Positions 7,355 to 14,934 of a stretch of 15,566 nucleotides of DNA are shown here, one piece after another; positions within the stretch are counted from its first letter, which is position 1; each line of letters begins with the position of its first letter. Under the pieces are notes generated by a model. That model was not told where the DNA came from. It saw nothing but the letters and a program-made list of their open reading frames with translations, and did no database searches. The stretch is from Bacteroidales bacterium UBA714 (GTDB taxonomy: Bacteria > Bacteroidota > Bacteroidia > Bacteroidales > UBA932): the NCBI GenBank assembly GCA_002298075.1, contig DBLW01000188.1, positions 1 to 15,566 on the forward strand, written 5' to 3'. The translations under genes were made by a program, and so were the position numbers.

Positions 7355-8914
7355 CTAATACCACCCTTCAGTCTGCGTCAGCTTGGGATTCTTGCTGCGC
7401 GAATCCTTATGGATAGGCCACAGGAGGATATTGGTGTCGTTCCTGCGCGCCTTCAGCGAATCATTGTAATCCCAGATCCTGTCCAGGCGTATCAGCGCCC
7501 ACCATATGACACCCTCACACGGAAATTCGAGAAAATACTCATCGACAAGCGCATCCATGACGGCAGCCGGAGAAGCATCCGTATAGAAATTGTCACGCCC
7601 ATATGCGCGGGAGGCAATCATATTCAGACATGAAAGAGCATCCTGATACCGTCCCTGCCTATACCTCAGCTCCGCGCACATCATCACAGCCAAGGCATAC
7701 CGGTAATATATCATGTCAGCATCCTTGACCATGTTTCCGCTGCTGAGGTCACCTATATATTTGTTCGGCCATGTAAGGATTCCGCCGTTTAGAGCCTCAT
7801 TCTGCCCATAAGGGCCTTCTCCAAGATTGGTTTCCACGCGCCTGTCACCGTTCCTGTCACGGCTGTCGCGGAGCTTTTGCAGGAAACCATCCCCATAATC
7901 CAGATACTGCGTACCTCCTATCGGGACAGGAGCGGCCTGCCATTCTTTCTTGACCGCTGCCGTGGCAAAGGTGAAATATCCGGACATGCCCCCTGTCAGC
8001 TGATAAGACTGGTCATTCTGCAGAGCAAACACAACCTCAGCGCTGTTCTTGTTCTTCGTCCCGCGCCCGTCAAACACCTTTGAATAATCACCCATCAGCC
8101 TCGTGTCACCGCTCTTTATGCCTATTTCCCCGAGGGCCTCGTCCGCCATCTCCAGCCAGCTGTCATCATTTCCCCGGCACGCCCAGCACCAAAGGGCAAA
8201 TTCAGCCTTGAGCATATTCACGGCATCCTTTGTAGCGAGATATTTGTCATTACCGAGATAACCGGCATAAGAGACAGCCGCTTCTATGTCCCTCTCAATC
8301 TGTGCATATACATCCTCTTCAGGAGCACGTACCGGATATGTCTCAGGCTGGTCCACTCTCTCGATGGGAGCCAGGTTCAGCGGCACGTCTCCCCACACCC
8401 TGACGGCCCAGAAATAAGCATAGGCTCTGGCGAAATGCGCTTGTCCCAAAGCCCAGCAGCGCCTGCTCTCCGGCATGCTGACGGAGCTGCCAGGAGCATA
8501 TTTCAGAACGGCATTGGCCTGGTCTATCACATTATAGAGCTGCCCCCATTTGCAAGATGCCGACGAAGACGTCATATTGTTCTCAAGCACCTCCTTTGCC
8601 GTATATATCTTGTTCACACGGCTGTAGCCCCACATATATGGTCCCACGCGCAGTTCACCCCAATGCATCATGGACACATTGTCCTGCACGAAATTCTTGC
8701 GCATCTTGGCATATATGTCATTGACGGAAGTCTCCACATGCTTTTCAGTTTTCCACATATTGCTCGCTGTCAGCCTGTTGTCCTGGACTATATCCAGTTT
8801 CCCGTGGCATGAGGGCACGCACAAGGCGGCAAGCGAGAGGAGCAGGCACAGGGCCGCTCTGCCTTTGGTTTCAATCAGTGTCATGTTCTTAATAGTTTTC
8901 ATATCCTGCGACAT
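7355..8914 (-). CDS. susD: SusD/RagB-family substrate-binding lipoprotein
   Basis: Outer-membrane lipoprotein of 519 residues that caps the SusC channel and captures the ligand. Signal peptide ends LCVPSC (Cys36 from the first Met), followed by the usual short LDIVQDNRL segment and a SusD-like N-terminal domain. Family features include TASNMWKTEKHVETSVNDIYAKM written as the opening helix, the AHFARAYAYFWAVRVWGDVPL helix of the TPR region (about residues 168-188), repeated Tyr/Trp-rich surface stretches, YYRYALAVMMCAELRYRQG near 405-425, and a C-terminus ending LWPI then NPKLTQTEGWY, a standard SusD ending. Length is normal. The start lies 4 bp after the SusC stop, so the two are co-translated in the usual order. 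ATGs at 8902 and 8884 are alternative starts that also keep the signal peptide. The ligand cannot be deduced from this protein alone. The gene symbol is used for the family, not for starch specificity. Confidence 0.95.
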   Translation of the reverse strand: MSQDMKTIKNMTLIETKGRAALCLLLSLAALCVPSCHGKLDIVQDNRLTASNMWKTEKHVETSVNDIYAKMRKNFVQDNVSMMHWGELRVGPYMWGYSRVNKIYTAKEVLENNMTSSSASCKWGQLYNVIDQANAVLKYAPGSSVSMPESRRCWALGQAHFARAYAYFWAVRVWGDVPLNLAPIERVDQPETYPVRAPEEDVYAQIERDIEAAVSYAGYLGNDKYLATKDAVNMLKAEFALWCWACRGNDDSWLEMADEALGEIGIKSGDTRLMGDYSKVFDGRGTKNKNSAEVVFALQNDQSYQLTGGMSGYFTFATAAVKKEWQAAPVPIGGTQYLDYGDGFLQKLRDSRDRNGDRRVETNLGEGPYGQNEALNGGILTWPNKYIGDLSSGNMVKDADMIYYRYALAVMMCAELRYRQGRYQDALSCLNMIASRAYGRDNFYTDASPAAVMDALVDEYFLEFPCEGVIWWALIRLDRIWDYNDSLKARRNDTNILLWPIHKDSRSKNPKLTQTEGWY

Positions 8915-8918
8915 TGCA

Positions 8919-11900
8919 TCAGAAAGTGACTTTAAGCGAGAATATCACCTTGCGCGGATTAGGCATCAGGTTTCCGGTATTCTCGGAATCGCTGTTGTTG
9001 GTCGACACGGCAGTGTACATGTCCGAGCCTCCAGCCGAGGAAATCCCGCTCTCCGGACTCACGGCACCTGTCACACCTGTAAAATAATGGAGAGTGTTAC
9101 CGGTCACGCCGACAGTTATCTTTTTCATGTGCAGTTTGCCGGCCCACTTGTCCGGAAGGTCATACCAGAGCGAGATGTCCCTTATGCACAGATAGTCCGC
9201 CTTCTCGACCATAAACGAAGACGGGCCCCTCCAATTGCGGTTTCCCCAGTCCGTGTCATTCGGAGTAAAACGGGCATATTTCGCCTCTGAATCTCCCGGA
9301 TGCCTCCAGCAGTCATACACCAGGTCTCCGAGCATGGAGTTGCAGTCCCCCATCGTGTTCTTCAGCAGCTGCGTCTTCTGTCCGTTTATGATGGAATGCC
9401 CGAGCGCATAGTCAAGATAAATGCTGAGGGTCAAACGCTTGAATGTAAATGTATTGTTGATTCCTCCGGTCGAATGGGGAACCACATTTCCGAGATAGAA
9501 CATATCCTCCGAATTGATGATTTCGTTTCCATTCTCGTCACGTGCCGAACCGAGGCGGTTGCACCACTCATAGTCTCCGGCATCCTTACGGCCCGGTATC
9601 CTCTTTCCGTCACTCACCCTGAATCCTTTGGACTCCACATCATAAAGCGCGGCATCTGCCTCCGCAAGACTTTGTATTATATGGTCAACCTTATAGCCGT
9701 AAATCCTTCCGAGAGGCTCACCGACGGCAGTCCCTCCGAAACGGTAGCCGGACTCCGACATGGTGTATCCTCCGATGCGCCATGCCTTCCTGCCGGTTAT
9801 CCTTCCGTATTCATCGACATCATTGTACATGTACTCGTCCGGAAGAGCCAGGACCCTGTTTCGCGTGAACGCATAAGTCAGGTCTGTCGTCCATGTGAAA
9901 TTGCGCCTCTGTATGTTCACTGTGTGAAGCTCGGCCTCGAATCCATAGAAACGCGCACTGCCTACATTAGCCTTGACACTGCTGTACGGGCTGGTGTCCG
10001 GAAGAGTAATGCTGAAGAGCATGTCATCGGTCACTTTGTCATAATAGTCGAACACAAAGCGGATGCGGTCTTTGAGGAAGCCCATGTCAAGCCCGACATC
10101 AAGCTGTGTCGTGGTCTCCCAGCGCATGCCTGTGTTCTGCATCTTGTCCGGAGACATTGTCGGCAGATATCCGTAACTGCCTGCAGTATATGAGCCGTAT
10201 GTGTCATAGAGACCGATTCCATTGTTGCCGGTCTGTCCGTATGACGCCCTTATCTTAAATGTGTTCATGGCTTCCCGCGCATGCGCCCAGAAAGGTTCTT
10301 CAGAGACCACCCATGCCAGAGAGCCGGCAGGAAAGACTCCCCAGCGGTTGCCGTCCGCGAATTTTGAGGAACCGTCGGCCCGGACAGTTGCAGCCACGAT
10401 ATAACGGCTACGGAAATCATAGCCCACACGGCCGAAATACGAAATCATCGTCTGCCCCTCATCCCTGTTGGATGCTTCGAAATTGACACCGGACTGCAGC
10501 ACAGGCACATCATCCGATACCGCTCCCGTCGATTTCGCCTGCAAGTAGAGAAACTGCTGGCCCATGTACTCGTATCCGGCAGTCGCGCTCACATTGTGCG
10601 CCTTGGCAAAGGTCCTGTTGAAATTCAGATGTGCCGTGAAGGTGCTCCTGCGGGTCTGGGTGCGGGTTTCCGTTACGGGCCTGGTGGCATTTACGGAATT
10701 GATTACCCCATCGGCTTCTCCCACTATGTTGTAGCTTCCGACATAGTTCTGCTCGAAATAATTGTACTGCGCATTGGCTGCAAGGCCTTCGATAATCTGC
10801 CATTTCAAGCGGAATGTGCCGGACATGCGGCTGGTGGTGTTCATCCTGTTGTAGAACCGTTCATACCATGCCGCGCTGTGGGCATTCTTGTTCGTTGAGA
10901 CAAGCTGGTTCCACTCACCGTCATGGTTCTTTTCCATGGCAGTCGGAGCAGCTATAAGCCCGCGTCCGATGCACTGGTAATAATTGTCAACAGGGATATG
11001 CTTCTTCTGACGCGACATGTCGAAAGACGCGCCTGCCTCAAGGTTCTCCGTAACCTTGAAACTGGTATTTCCGTGCATGGTGAACACATTGTACCGGTTC
11101 ATTGCAACGATGCCGTCATCTCCGGTATAACTGACTGACGCGGCGTATCTTATCCTGTCACCGCCGCCGTTCACACCGATATATTCCTTCTGCCAGAATG
11201 CCGGCGAGAACCACTGCGCCTGCCAGTCAGAATCGGTGAATATCAGCACCTTGTCATTGTCTATAGGGTCATACATCCACTGGTGCCCCTCGGGAACAGG
11301 CTGCCTATAGCCAAGATAGCGGGTGGAATATATGGATTTGGAGCCTGTATTGCCCGTACCGTATGCATTCGCACCTGTCAGAAGCACATGCGCCGGATGT
11401 TCTGAATCATTGGCAAAGGCTTCCGCTATTGCCGGGCGTATGAACTGGAGGTAGTCCCGCGCATTGAGGATTGGCCAGCGCGAAGAAGGCGACTGGAATC
11501 CCACCTGAACATCAAACACTACCTGCGGACCTTTTGACGGGGAACCTTTCTTTGTCGTGACAAGTATGACTCCGTTCGAAGCCCTCGCGCCATAGATTCC
11601 GGCAGAAGCGGCATCCTTGAGCACCTCAAGAGACTCTATGTCATTGGGGTTTATGCCGTTCATGTCATCCCGCAGAGCACCGTCCACAATATATATAGGG
11701 TCATTGCTCATGGAGATGGAAGAACCGCCGCGAATCATGAAGCGCGGCGCCTCTCCTGATAGGGAATTGCTCGTGGCAACCCTCAAGCCCGGAACTTTTC
11801 CCTTGATGGCATCTCCTACGGACGTAACCGGCGCATCCATCAGTGCGCTTCCGTCAACTTTTGAGATTGAGGTAGTCAGGGTCTTCCTTGCCTGGAAGCC

Positions 11901-12296
11901 GTATCCAACTACCACAACCTCGTCAAGCAGCTTTGAATCTTCCCTCAGGACGACCTTTATGCCGCTCCTCTGCTTGCCCAACCTAAGTTCAACAGTCTCA
12001 AAACCGAGACTGGATACCTCCAGGGCGGCATTTTCCCCGGCATCAAGGCTCCATCTTCCGTCATTGTCCGTGACAGTGCCTTCCGAAGTACCCTTAACCA
12101 TGACTCCGGCTCCGGGAAGCGGGCTGCCGTCTGTGTCCACGACCACGCCGGAGAATCCGGACTCATTTACCTGCGGTGTCTGCGCATGCACAGTTACGCT
12201 TCCCGGCAGAAATGAACCAAAGGCAATCGCGAGCATTGAAACGGCAGAGGCCAGCCTGAGTTTCAGACTGTCAAAGGTATTAATAATCAGTTTCAT
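8919..12296 (-). CDS. susC: SusC/RagA-family TonB-dependent outer-membrane transporter
   Basis: TonB-dependent outer-membrane importer of 1125 residues that pairs with SusD. Order of parts: signal peptide cleaved after VHAQ (about residue 39); a carboxypeptidase-regulatory-like beta domain (about 49-118) with DGSPLPGAGVMVKGT; the SusC signature LLDEVVVVGYG (about 123-133); a plug domain (about 140-250) containing FMIRGGSS, DPIYIVDG and LKDAASAGIYGARASNGVILVTTKKG as its successive landmarks; then a beta-barrel with many alternating aromatic strands, ending SLKVTF with the C-terminal Phe needed for barrel assembly. There is no N-terminal STN domain, so it is unlikely to signal directly to an anti-sigma factor. 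It starts 28 bp after the zinc phosphodiesterase gene, which leaves little room for a promoter of its own. Length and motifs are those of an intact transporter. The substrate is inferred from neighbours: a glycerol-phosphate-containing ligand. Confidence 0.96.
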   Translation of the reverse strand: MKLIINTFDSLKLRLASAVSMLAIAFGSFLPGSVTVHAQTPQVNESGFSGVVVDTDGSPLPGAGVMVKGTSEGTVTDNDGRWSLDAGENAALEVSSLGFETVELRLGKQRSGIKVVLREDSKLLDEVVVVGYGFQARKTLTTSISKVDGSALMDAPVTSVGDAIKGKVPGLRVATSNSLSGEAPRFMIRGGSSISMSNDPIYIVDGALRDDMNGINPNDIESLEVLKDAASAGIYGARASNGVILVTTKKGSPSKGPQVVFDVQVGFQSPSSRWPILNARDYLQFIRPAIAEAFANDSEHPAHVLLTGANAYGTGNTGSKSIYSTRYLGYRQPVPEGHQWMYDPIDNDKVLIFTDSDWQAQWFSPAFWQKEYIGVNGGGDRIRYAASVSYTGDDGIVAMNRYNVFTMHGNTSFKVTENLEAGASFDMSRQKKHIPVDNYYQCIGRGLIAAPTAMEKNHDGEWNQLVSTNKNAHSAAWYERFYNRMNTTSRMSGTFRLKWQIIEGLAANAQYNYFEQNYVGSYNIVGEADGVINSVNATRPVTETRTQTRRSTFTAHLNFNRTFAKAHNVSATAGYEYMGQQFLYLQAKSTGAVSDDVPVLQSGVNFEASNRDEGQTMISYFGRVGYDFRSRYIVAATVRADGSSKFADGNRWGVFPAGSLAWVVSEEPFWAHAREAMNTFKIRASYGQTGNNGIGLYDTYGSYTAGSYGYLPTMSPDKMQNTGMRWETTTQLDVGLDMGFLKDRIRFVFDYYDKVTDDMLFSITLPDTSPYSSVKANVGSARFYGFEAELHTVNIQRRNFTWTTDLTYAFTRNRVLALPDEYMYNDVDEYGRITGRKAWRIGGYTMSESGYRFGGTAVGEPLGRIYGYKVDHIIQSLAEADAALYDVESKGFRVSDGKRIPGRKDAGDYEWCNRLGSARDENGNEIINSEDMFYLGNVVPHSTGGINNTFTFKRLTLSIYLDYALGHSIINGQKTQLLKNTMGDCNSMLGDLVYDCWRHPGDSEAKYARFTPNDTDWGNRNWRGPSSFMVEKADYLCIRDISLWYDLPDKWAGKLHMKKITVGVTGNTLHYFTGVTGAVSPESGISSAGGSDMYTAVSTNNSDSENTGNLMPNPRKVIFSLKVTF

Positions 12297-12324
12297 GTGT
12301 TTGAATTATGTGGTTCTTCATCTG

Positions 12325-13236
12325 TCATTTCCGGCCGGCATAAGCTTTCTTGTGCTTCCTTGCATATTTCGCATCGAAAAGCATATTCAGCTGGTGCGCA
12401 AGGCGGTATCCTGCCTTTCTTATCATCTCGCGCGTCAGGTCAAGGCGGTCAATGGCCCATTCGGCATCAAGGTCAGCCCCCTTTCTGACATTCTCCCTCA
12501 CAGGCAGGCTCGCCACGGCGGCATCATGCGCCCAGTCATAGATGTCCCCTTCCGTAATTTTTGCGATACAGTCCTTAGTGCATATGTCGCACATCATGGC
12601 GAAATCGGACCAGCTCCACGGATAATATGCCGTGAGGATATCCCCGTCCCATACTTTGTGATATGTGCTTGGCTCTCCGAGAAATGTCACCTTCCAGCCT
12701 CCTATATCCCTTTTGGGAGCATAGCGTATATGGCCCGGGCAATGCATGTCCCCGATGAAGTGGCACAGCATCACGATTTCCGTGAATCTTGTGGAATCAT
12801 CCATGCTTTCCGCTTCCTTAAGGTCGGAAATGAACCCGTCAATGAAATAGAGCGCATTGGTGACATAGCGTCCGTTGTCGTCAATCCCGCGGAACGGCAG
12901 AAGAAGGCTGTCCACCTCATATGTATGGGCATAGCCCCTTGCCTTATTCCAATCAGGACGGAATCCTGCATTGAGCCTGTCCCTGAAATCATCCGGCCAC
13001 GAGGCATATGTCACGATGGATTCTCCGTGCATATGGCGGGATATGTTTTCCCGTGCCGTCCCGGTAAGATGGTCTTCGGCTATCTTGTTGATTGCGGCAT
13101 GTCCGAGGCGCCCCCATGCGGAAGCCGGCAAGGCCACTGAGAGACTTACAAACAGCATTGCGACACGTTTCAGCAGCCGCTTTTTAAATGTATGCCACCC
13201 AACAGAGCGGCGGCAACAGGATTTACGGTTGTTCAT
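12325..13236 (-). CDS. S1/P1 nuclease / zinc phospholipase C-family phosphodiesterase, exported
   Basis: Predicted secreted tri-zinc phosphodiesterase of the S1/P1 nuclease and bacterial phospholipase C superfamily. These enzymes cleave single-stranded nucleic acid, remove 3' phosphates, or split phospholipids. The 303-residue product has a basic N-terminus and a signal sequence ending PASA, so the mature protein begins with Trp41, the N-terminal Trp ligand typical of the family. All nine expected metal ligands are present: Trp41 and His46 (WGRLGH), Asp82 (SWPDD), His104 (YAHTY), His159, Asp163 and His169 (HFIGDMHCPGH), His193 and Asp197 (YHKVWDGD). The usual QPLH is CPGH and the usual NLH is TYH, so the substrate pocket may differ. 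It stands between the dehydrogenase and SusC genes. A short start at 13158 would leave a signal lacking positive charge, so the ATG at 13236 is preferred. Family and activity class are secure; nuclease versus lipase use is open. Confidence 0.9.
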   Translation of the reverse strand: MNNRKSCCRRSVGWHTFKKRLLKRVAMLFVSLSVALPASAWGRLGHAAINKIAEDHLTGTARENISRHMHGESIVTYASWPDDFRDRLNAGFRPDWNKARGYAHTYEVDSLLLPFRGIDDNGRYVTNALYFIDGFISDLKEAESMDDSTRFTEIVMLCHFIGDMHCPGHIRYAPKRDIGGWKVTFLGEPSTYHKVWDGDILTAYYPWSWSDFAMMCDICTKDCIAKITEGDIYDWAHDAAVASLPVRENVRKGADLDAEWAIDRLDLTREMIRKAGYRLAHQLNMLFDAKYARKHKKAYAGRK

Positions 13237-13355
13237 ATGCAGTTATTTTCAATGGTTATCAGTAATTATAATATTGGCCGGTACGGCACAATCCTATATG
13301 ACTGTTTCACAGGCCTGCTATGCATTAAGCCATTTTTGAGAAAAACAGCATAGCT
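13237..13355 (-). other. 119-bp intergenic gap between dehydrogenase and zinc phosphodiesterase genes
   Basis: This is the only sizeable gap inside the operon. A 7-bp inverted repeat, gctatgc at 13317-13323 and gcatagc at 13348-13354, begins right after the dehydrogenase stop; its loop is 24 nt and no U-run follows on the transcript, so it is not a convincing terminator. It might act as a processing or stability hairpin. The remainder is AT-rich with no good -7/-33 pair; the nearest is TAGGATTG on the minus strand, one mismatch from consensus. Read-through from the dehydrogenase is assumed. Confidence 0.4.
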
Positions 13356-14471
13356 TCAGTCTGCGGAGGTCCGGCAGGAAGTCTGGCAGGCGGTCCGGTC
13401 TGCGGTCTCGTATACGGTCCGGTCTGCGGTCTGGTCGAAAGTGAAGGCCTCCCAAGGCAGCTGCGCATCCTTGCCCCCGTCGAGGACTGCGGCGGCATGA
13501 CAAAGCATAGGGAACCCGGACAGGTCAACCATGCCAAGCTCAGCCTTTCTTACCATGGCTGTATAAACGCGTCTTGCAACGACAAGGCTCTCAAGAGTGA
13601 CTCCGGACAGGATATCCATAGCCTCCTCATATGTCTTGCCCTCACCGAGCAGTATTCCTATCTTGCGCGTACGCCCGCCATAAACAGTAACATAGAGGTC
13701 GCCGATTCCGATATTCTCGCAGTCACGGCTCGCACCCTGCATTTCAAGCAGACAGCGCATCTCCTTGACAGCCTGATAAAACGCTCCCGCCTGCGAATTA
13801 TAGTGCAGTCCCGCATCAGCCCCGTGGGAGCGGTTCACAAGACCGATTGTCATAGCAACTGCCAGCGCATATCCGTTTTTAAGAGCGACCGCACTTTCAA
13901 GCCCGATGACATCATTTGTCAATGATATATGATAATAATCAGTCTCCATCGCCTCTTTCATCATGCGCAGCACTTTTGTATCCTTTCCGCAGAACGCCAC
14001 CTCAGTCTGGTCATGAAAAACAAGTTCATAAGAAGTGCACGGACCTCCGATTGCGCATATTTCCCTTTCTATTCCCCTCTTGGCAAGTTCACGCTGCCAG
14101 TAATCCGGATACGAAATGAGAGTGCCGTCATCAAGATTGACCAGTCCCTTGGTAACGGACAGGACAGGAATGCGCGGGTCGAGAAAAGCCAGGACCTCTT
14201 CAAGAAACCAATCCACACCGAATGACGACACGCCGCCAATGACGAAATCAACTCCGTCAACAGCGTCCCGCCACTGCCCGAACTGATAATATTTGACTCC
14301 TTCCGGAAATGCCCTGTCAAATTTTGGATGCCGGCCACACTTCCGGCACTCTTCAATAATGTCACGGTCAAGAGGCGTTCCCACAAGCCTTACCTCGTTT
14401 GAATTTTCCAGTGCAGGCCAGACAAGGGCTGAACCCATCATTCCGGACCCGATGATTGCGATTTTTTTCAT
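13356..14471 (-). CDS. gpsA: NAD(P)-dependent glycerol-3-phosphate dehydrogenase, divergent GpsA family
   Basis: Cytoplasmic dehydrogenase interconverting glycerol-3-phosphate and dihydroxyacetone phosphate. The 371-residue protein begins with a Rossmann motif, IIGSGMMGSA (residues 6-15). SVTKG (Lys108) and ALKNG (Lys198, expected catalytic Lys) follow, then GIGDLYVTVYGGRTRKIG (255-272), which matches the GLGDL...SRN substrate-binding motif of GpsA. It differs from housekeeping GpsA in several loops (for example GTPLDRDIIEECRK at 31-44), which suggests a paralogue for catabolism. The family usually has about 330 residues; the extra length is partly a tail of three 8-residue repeats (347-370) encoded by a 24-bp tandem repeat. 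First gene of the operon. Housekeeping GpsA makes G3P for lipids, but here the neighbours (GDPD, GlpT type antiporter) suggest oxidation of imported G3P. An alternative substrate related to G3P is possible. Transcript leader features are listed separately. Confidence 0.88.
   Translation of the reverse strand: MKKIAIIGSGMMGSALVWPALENSNEVRLVGTPLDRDIIEECRKCGRHPKFDRAFPEGVKYYQFGQWRDAVDGVDFVIGGVSSFGVDWFLEEVLAFLDPRIPVLSVTKGLVNLDDGTLISYPDYWQRELAKRGIEREICAIGGPCTSYELVFHDQTEVAFCGKDTKVLRMMKEAMETDYYHISLTNDVIGLESAVALKNGYALAVAMTIGLVNRSHGADAGLHYNSQAGAFYQAVKEMRCLLEMQGASRDCENIGIGDLYVTVYGGRTRKIGILLGEGKTYEEAMDILSGVTLESLVVARRVYTAMVRKAELGMVDLSGFPMLCHAAAVLDGGKDAQLPWEAFTFDQTADRTVYETADRTACQTSCRTSAD
13362..13433 (-). 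repeat. 24-bp tandem repeat in the 3' end of the dehydrogenase gene
   Basis: Three units of 24 bp encode residues 347-370 as octads QTADRTVY, ETADRTAC and QTSCRTSA. An 18-bp core, cggtccggtctgcggtct, is identical at 13391-13408 and 13415-13432; the third unit, next to the stop codon, has diverged. The tail lies beyond the end of the conserved dehydrogenase fold. Such a unit can gain or lose copies in frame because it is a multiple of three. Confidence 0.75.
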
Positions 14472-14527
14472 TGCATCAATCAGTTTACAGTTATCATATT
14501 TCTTATTTCTCTCAGCACCTCAAAAAC

Positions 14528-14574
14528 ATCCTCCGATATGCTCCTTTTGGTATTCCTCCCGAAAGTCGGAGGAT
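14528..14574 (-). promoter_or_regulatory. Leader hairpins with two mutually exclusive stems
   Basis: In the leader RNA of the operon, ATCCTCCGA and TCGGAGGAT (14574-14566 and 14536-14528) form a perfect 9-bp stem around a 29-nt loop. The same 5' arm can instead pair with the nearer GGGAGGA segment (about 14560-14554) in a short hairpin with a 3-nt CTT loop and one bulged G. The two folds cannot coexist. This could be an attenuation or switch device, but no known riboswitch class is recognised, and the downstream arm is 57 nt before the ATG. Confidence 0.3.
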
Positions 14575-14628
14575 TTAACATTACGGTGTTTCCCTTCACG
14601 TGTCTTTCTGCATGCTTTTTGCGTGTTT

Positions 14629-14646
14629 TGCGTGACCGGTCACGCA
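14629..14646. promoter_or_regulatory. 18-bp perfect palindrome, possible operator
   Basis: TGCGTGACCGGTCACGCA is an exact 18-bp palindrome with no spacer. It sits about 15-30 bp downstream of the likely transcription start of the operon, where a bound repressor would block elongation. The half-site GTGA with 4-bp spacing differs from a CRP site (6-bp spacing). A GCGTG element recurs just beside it at 14621-14625. Binding by a regulator is inference; no candidate regulator gene is present in the window. Confidence 0.4.
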
Positions 14647-14669
14647 TGCTGTTTCAAAATCAATTTTTG

Positions 14670-14701
14670 CAAACATATAAACTTTTTTCCAATCATCCAA
14701 C
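14670..14701 (-). promoter_or_regulatory. Candidate promoter of the nine-gene operon
   Basis: On the minus strand the sequence TATGTTTG (14677-14670) fits the Bacteroidetes -7 consensus TAnnTTTG exactly. About 20 bp upstream is GTTGG (ccaac on the plus strand, 14697-14701), a partial match to the -33 TTTG element. The region is AT-rich compared with the genes. Transcription from here would begin near 14660 and give a leader of about 190 nt ahead of the dehydrogenase start. The -7 match is good and the -33 match is weak. Confidence 0.5.
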
Positions 14702-14835
14702 TAATCAGTCAAAATTATTTTTCAGCCCAAATCCTTATTGAGGCTCAACGTAAAGCCAAGGGCGTTTTTGCTTTCCCTCAACTGGACCCCAAAACATGCA
14801 GAGCAAGCCTCTTGAAGTCCCTTGAAACCCTTGGG

Positions 14836-14886
14836 AATCATGGGAATCCTTTTGGCTCTCGTGAAATCATTGGGAATCCTTTTGGC
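14836..14886. repeat. Imperfect direct repeat
   Basis: The element aatcatgggaatccttttgg followed by c (14836-14856) recurs as aatcattgggaatccttttg followed by gc (14865-14886), differing by one inserted base. The shared 16-bp core tgggaatccttttggc is identical and spaced 30 bp from start to start. A partial third copy, ttgggaatca, precedes it at 14831-14840. The region is noncoding as far as can be seen. It may be a binding-site array or a relic of an insertion; its role is unknown. Confidence 0.6.
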
Positions 14887-14934
14887 ACAATGCGCTTTGA
14901 AGAGCCTGACTATGGTTTAAACAAACGATATTCG

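Noticed and set aside
11617..13140. Plus-strand open frame of 507 codons
   Set aside because: Antisense to the SusC N-terminus and to most of the zinc phosphodiesterase; spans two real genes and the gap between them, with no recognisable domain.
13317..13354. Possible intrinsic terminator after the dehydrogenase
   Set aside because: The stem is only 7 bp with a 24-nt loop and no U-run follows it on the minus-strand transcript.
13362..13433. Possible CRISPR-like repeat array
   Set aside because: Units are contiguous 24-bp copies without spacers and lie in frame inside a coding region.
14522..14536. Tiny leader peptide after a GGAGG sequence on the minus strand
   Set aside because: The ATG directly abuts GGAGG with no spacing, the frame has five codons, and Bacteroidetes rarely rely on Shine-Dalgarno pairing.
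14629..14646. CRP-binding site
   Set aside because: The half-sites GTGA and TCAC are 4 bp apart, while CRP sites of the TGTGA type need 6 bp; kept only as an unassigned palindrome.
14738..14781. Possible terminator or small RNA from the nested inverted repeat
   Set aside because: Stems are short (6 and 5 bp) and asymmetric, the T-run is in the loop, and no gene ends here on either strand.
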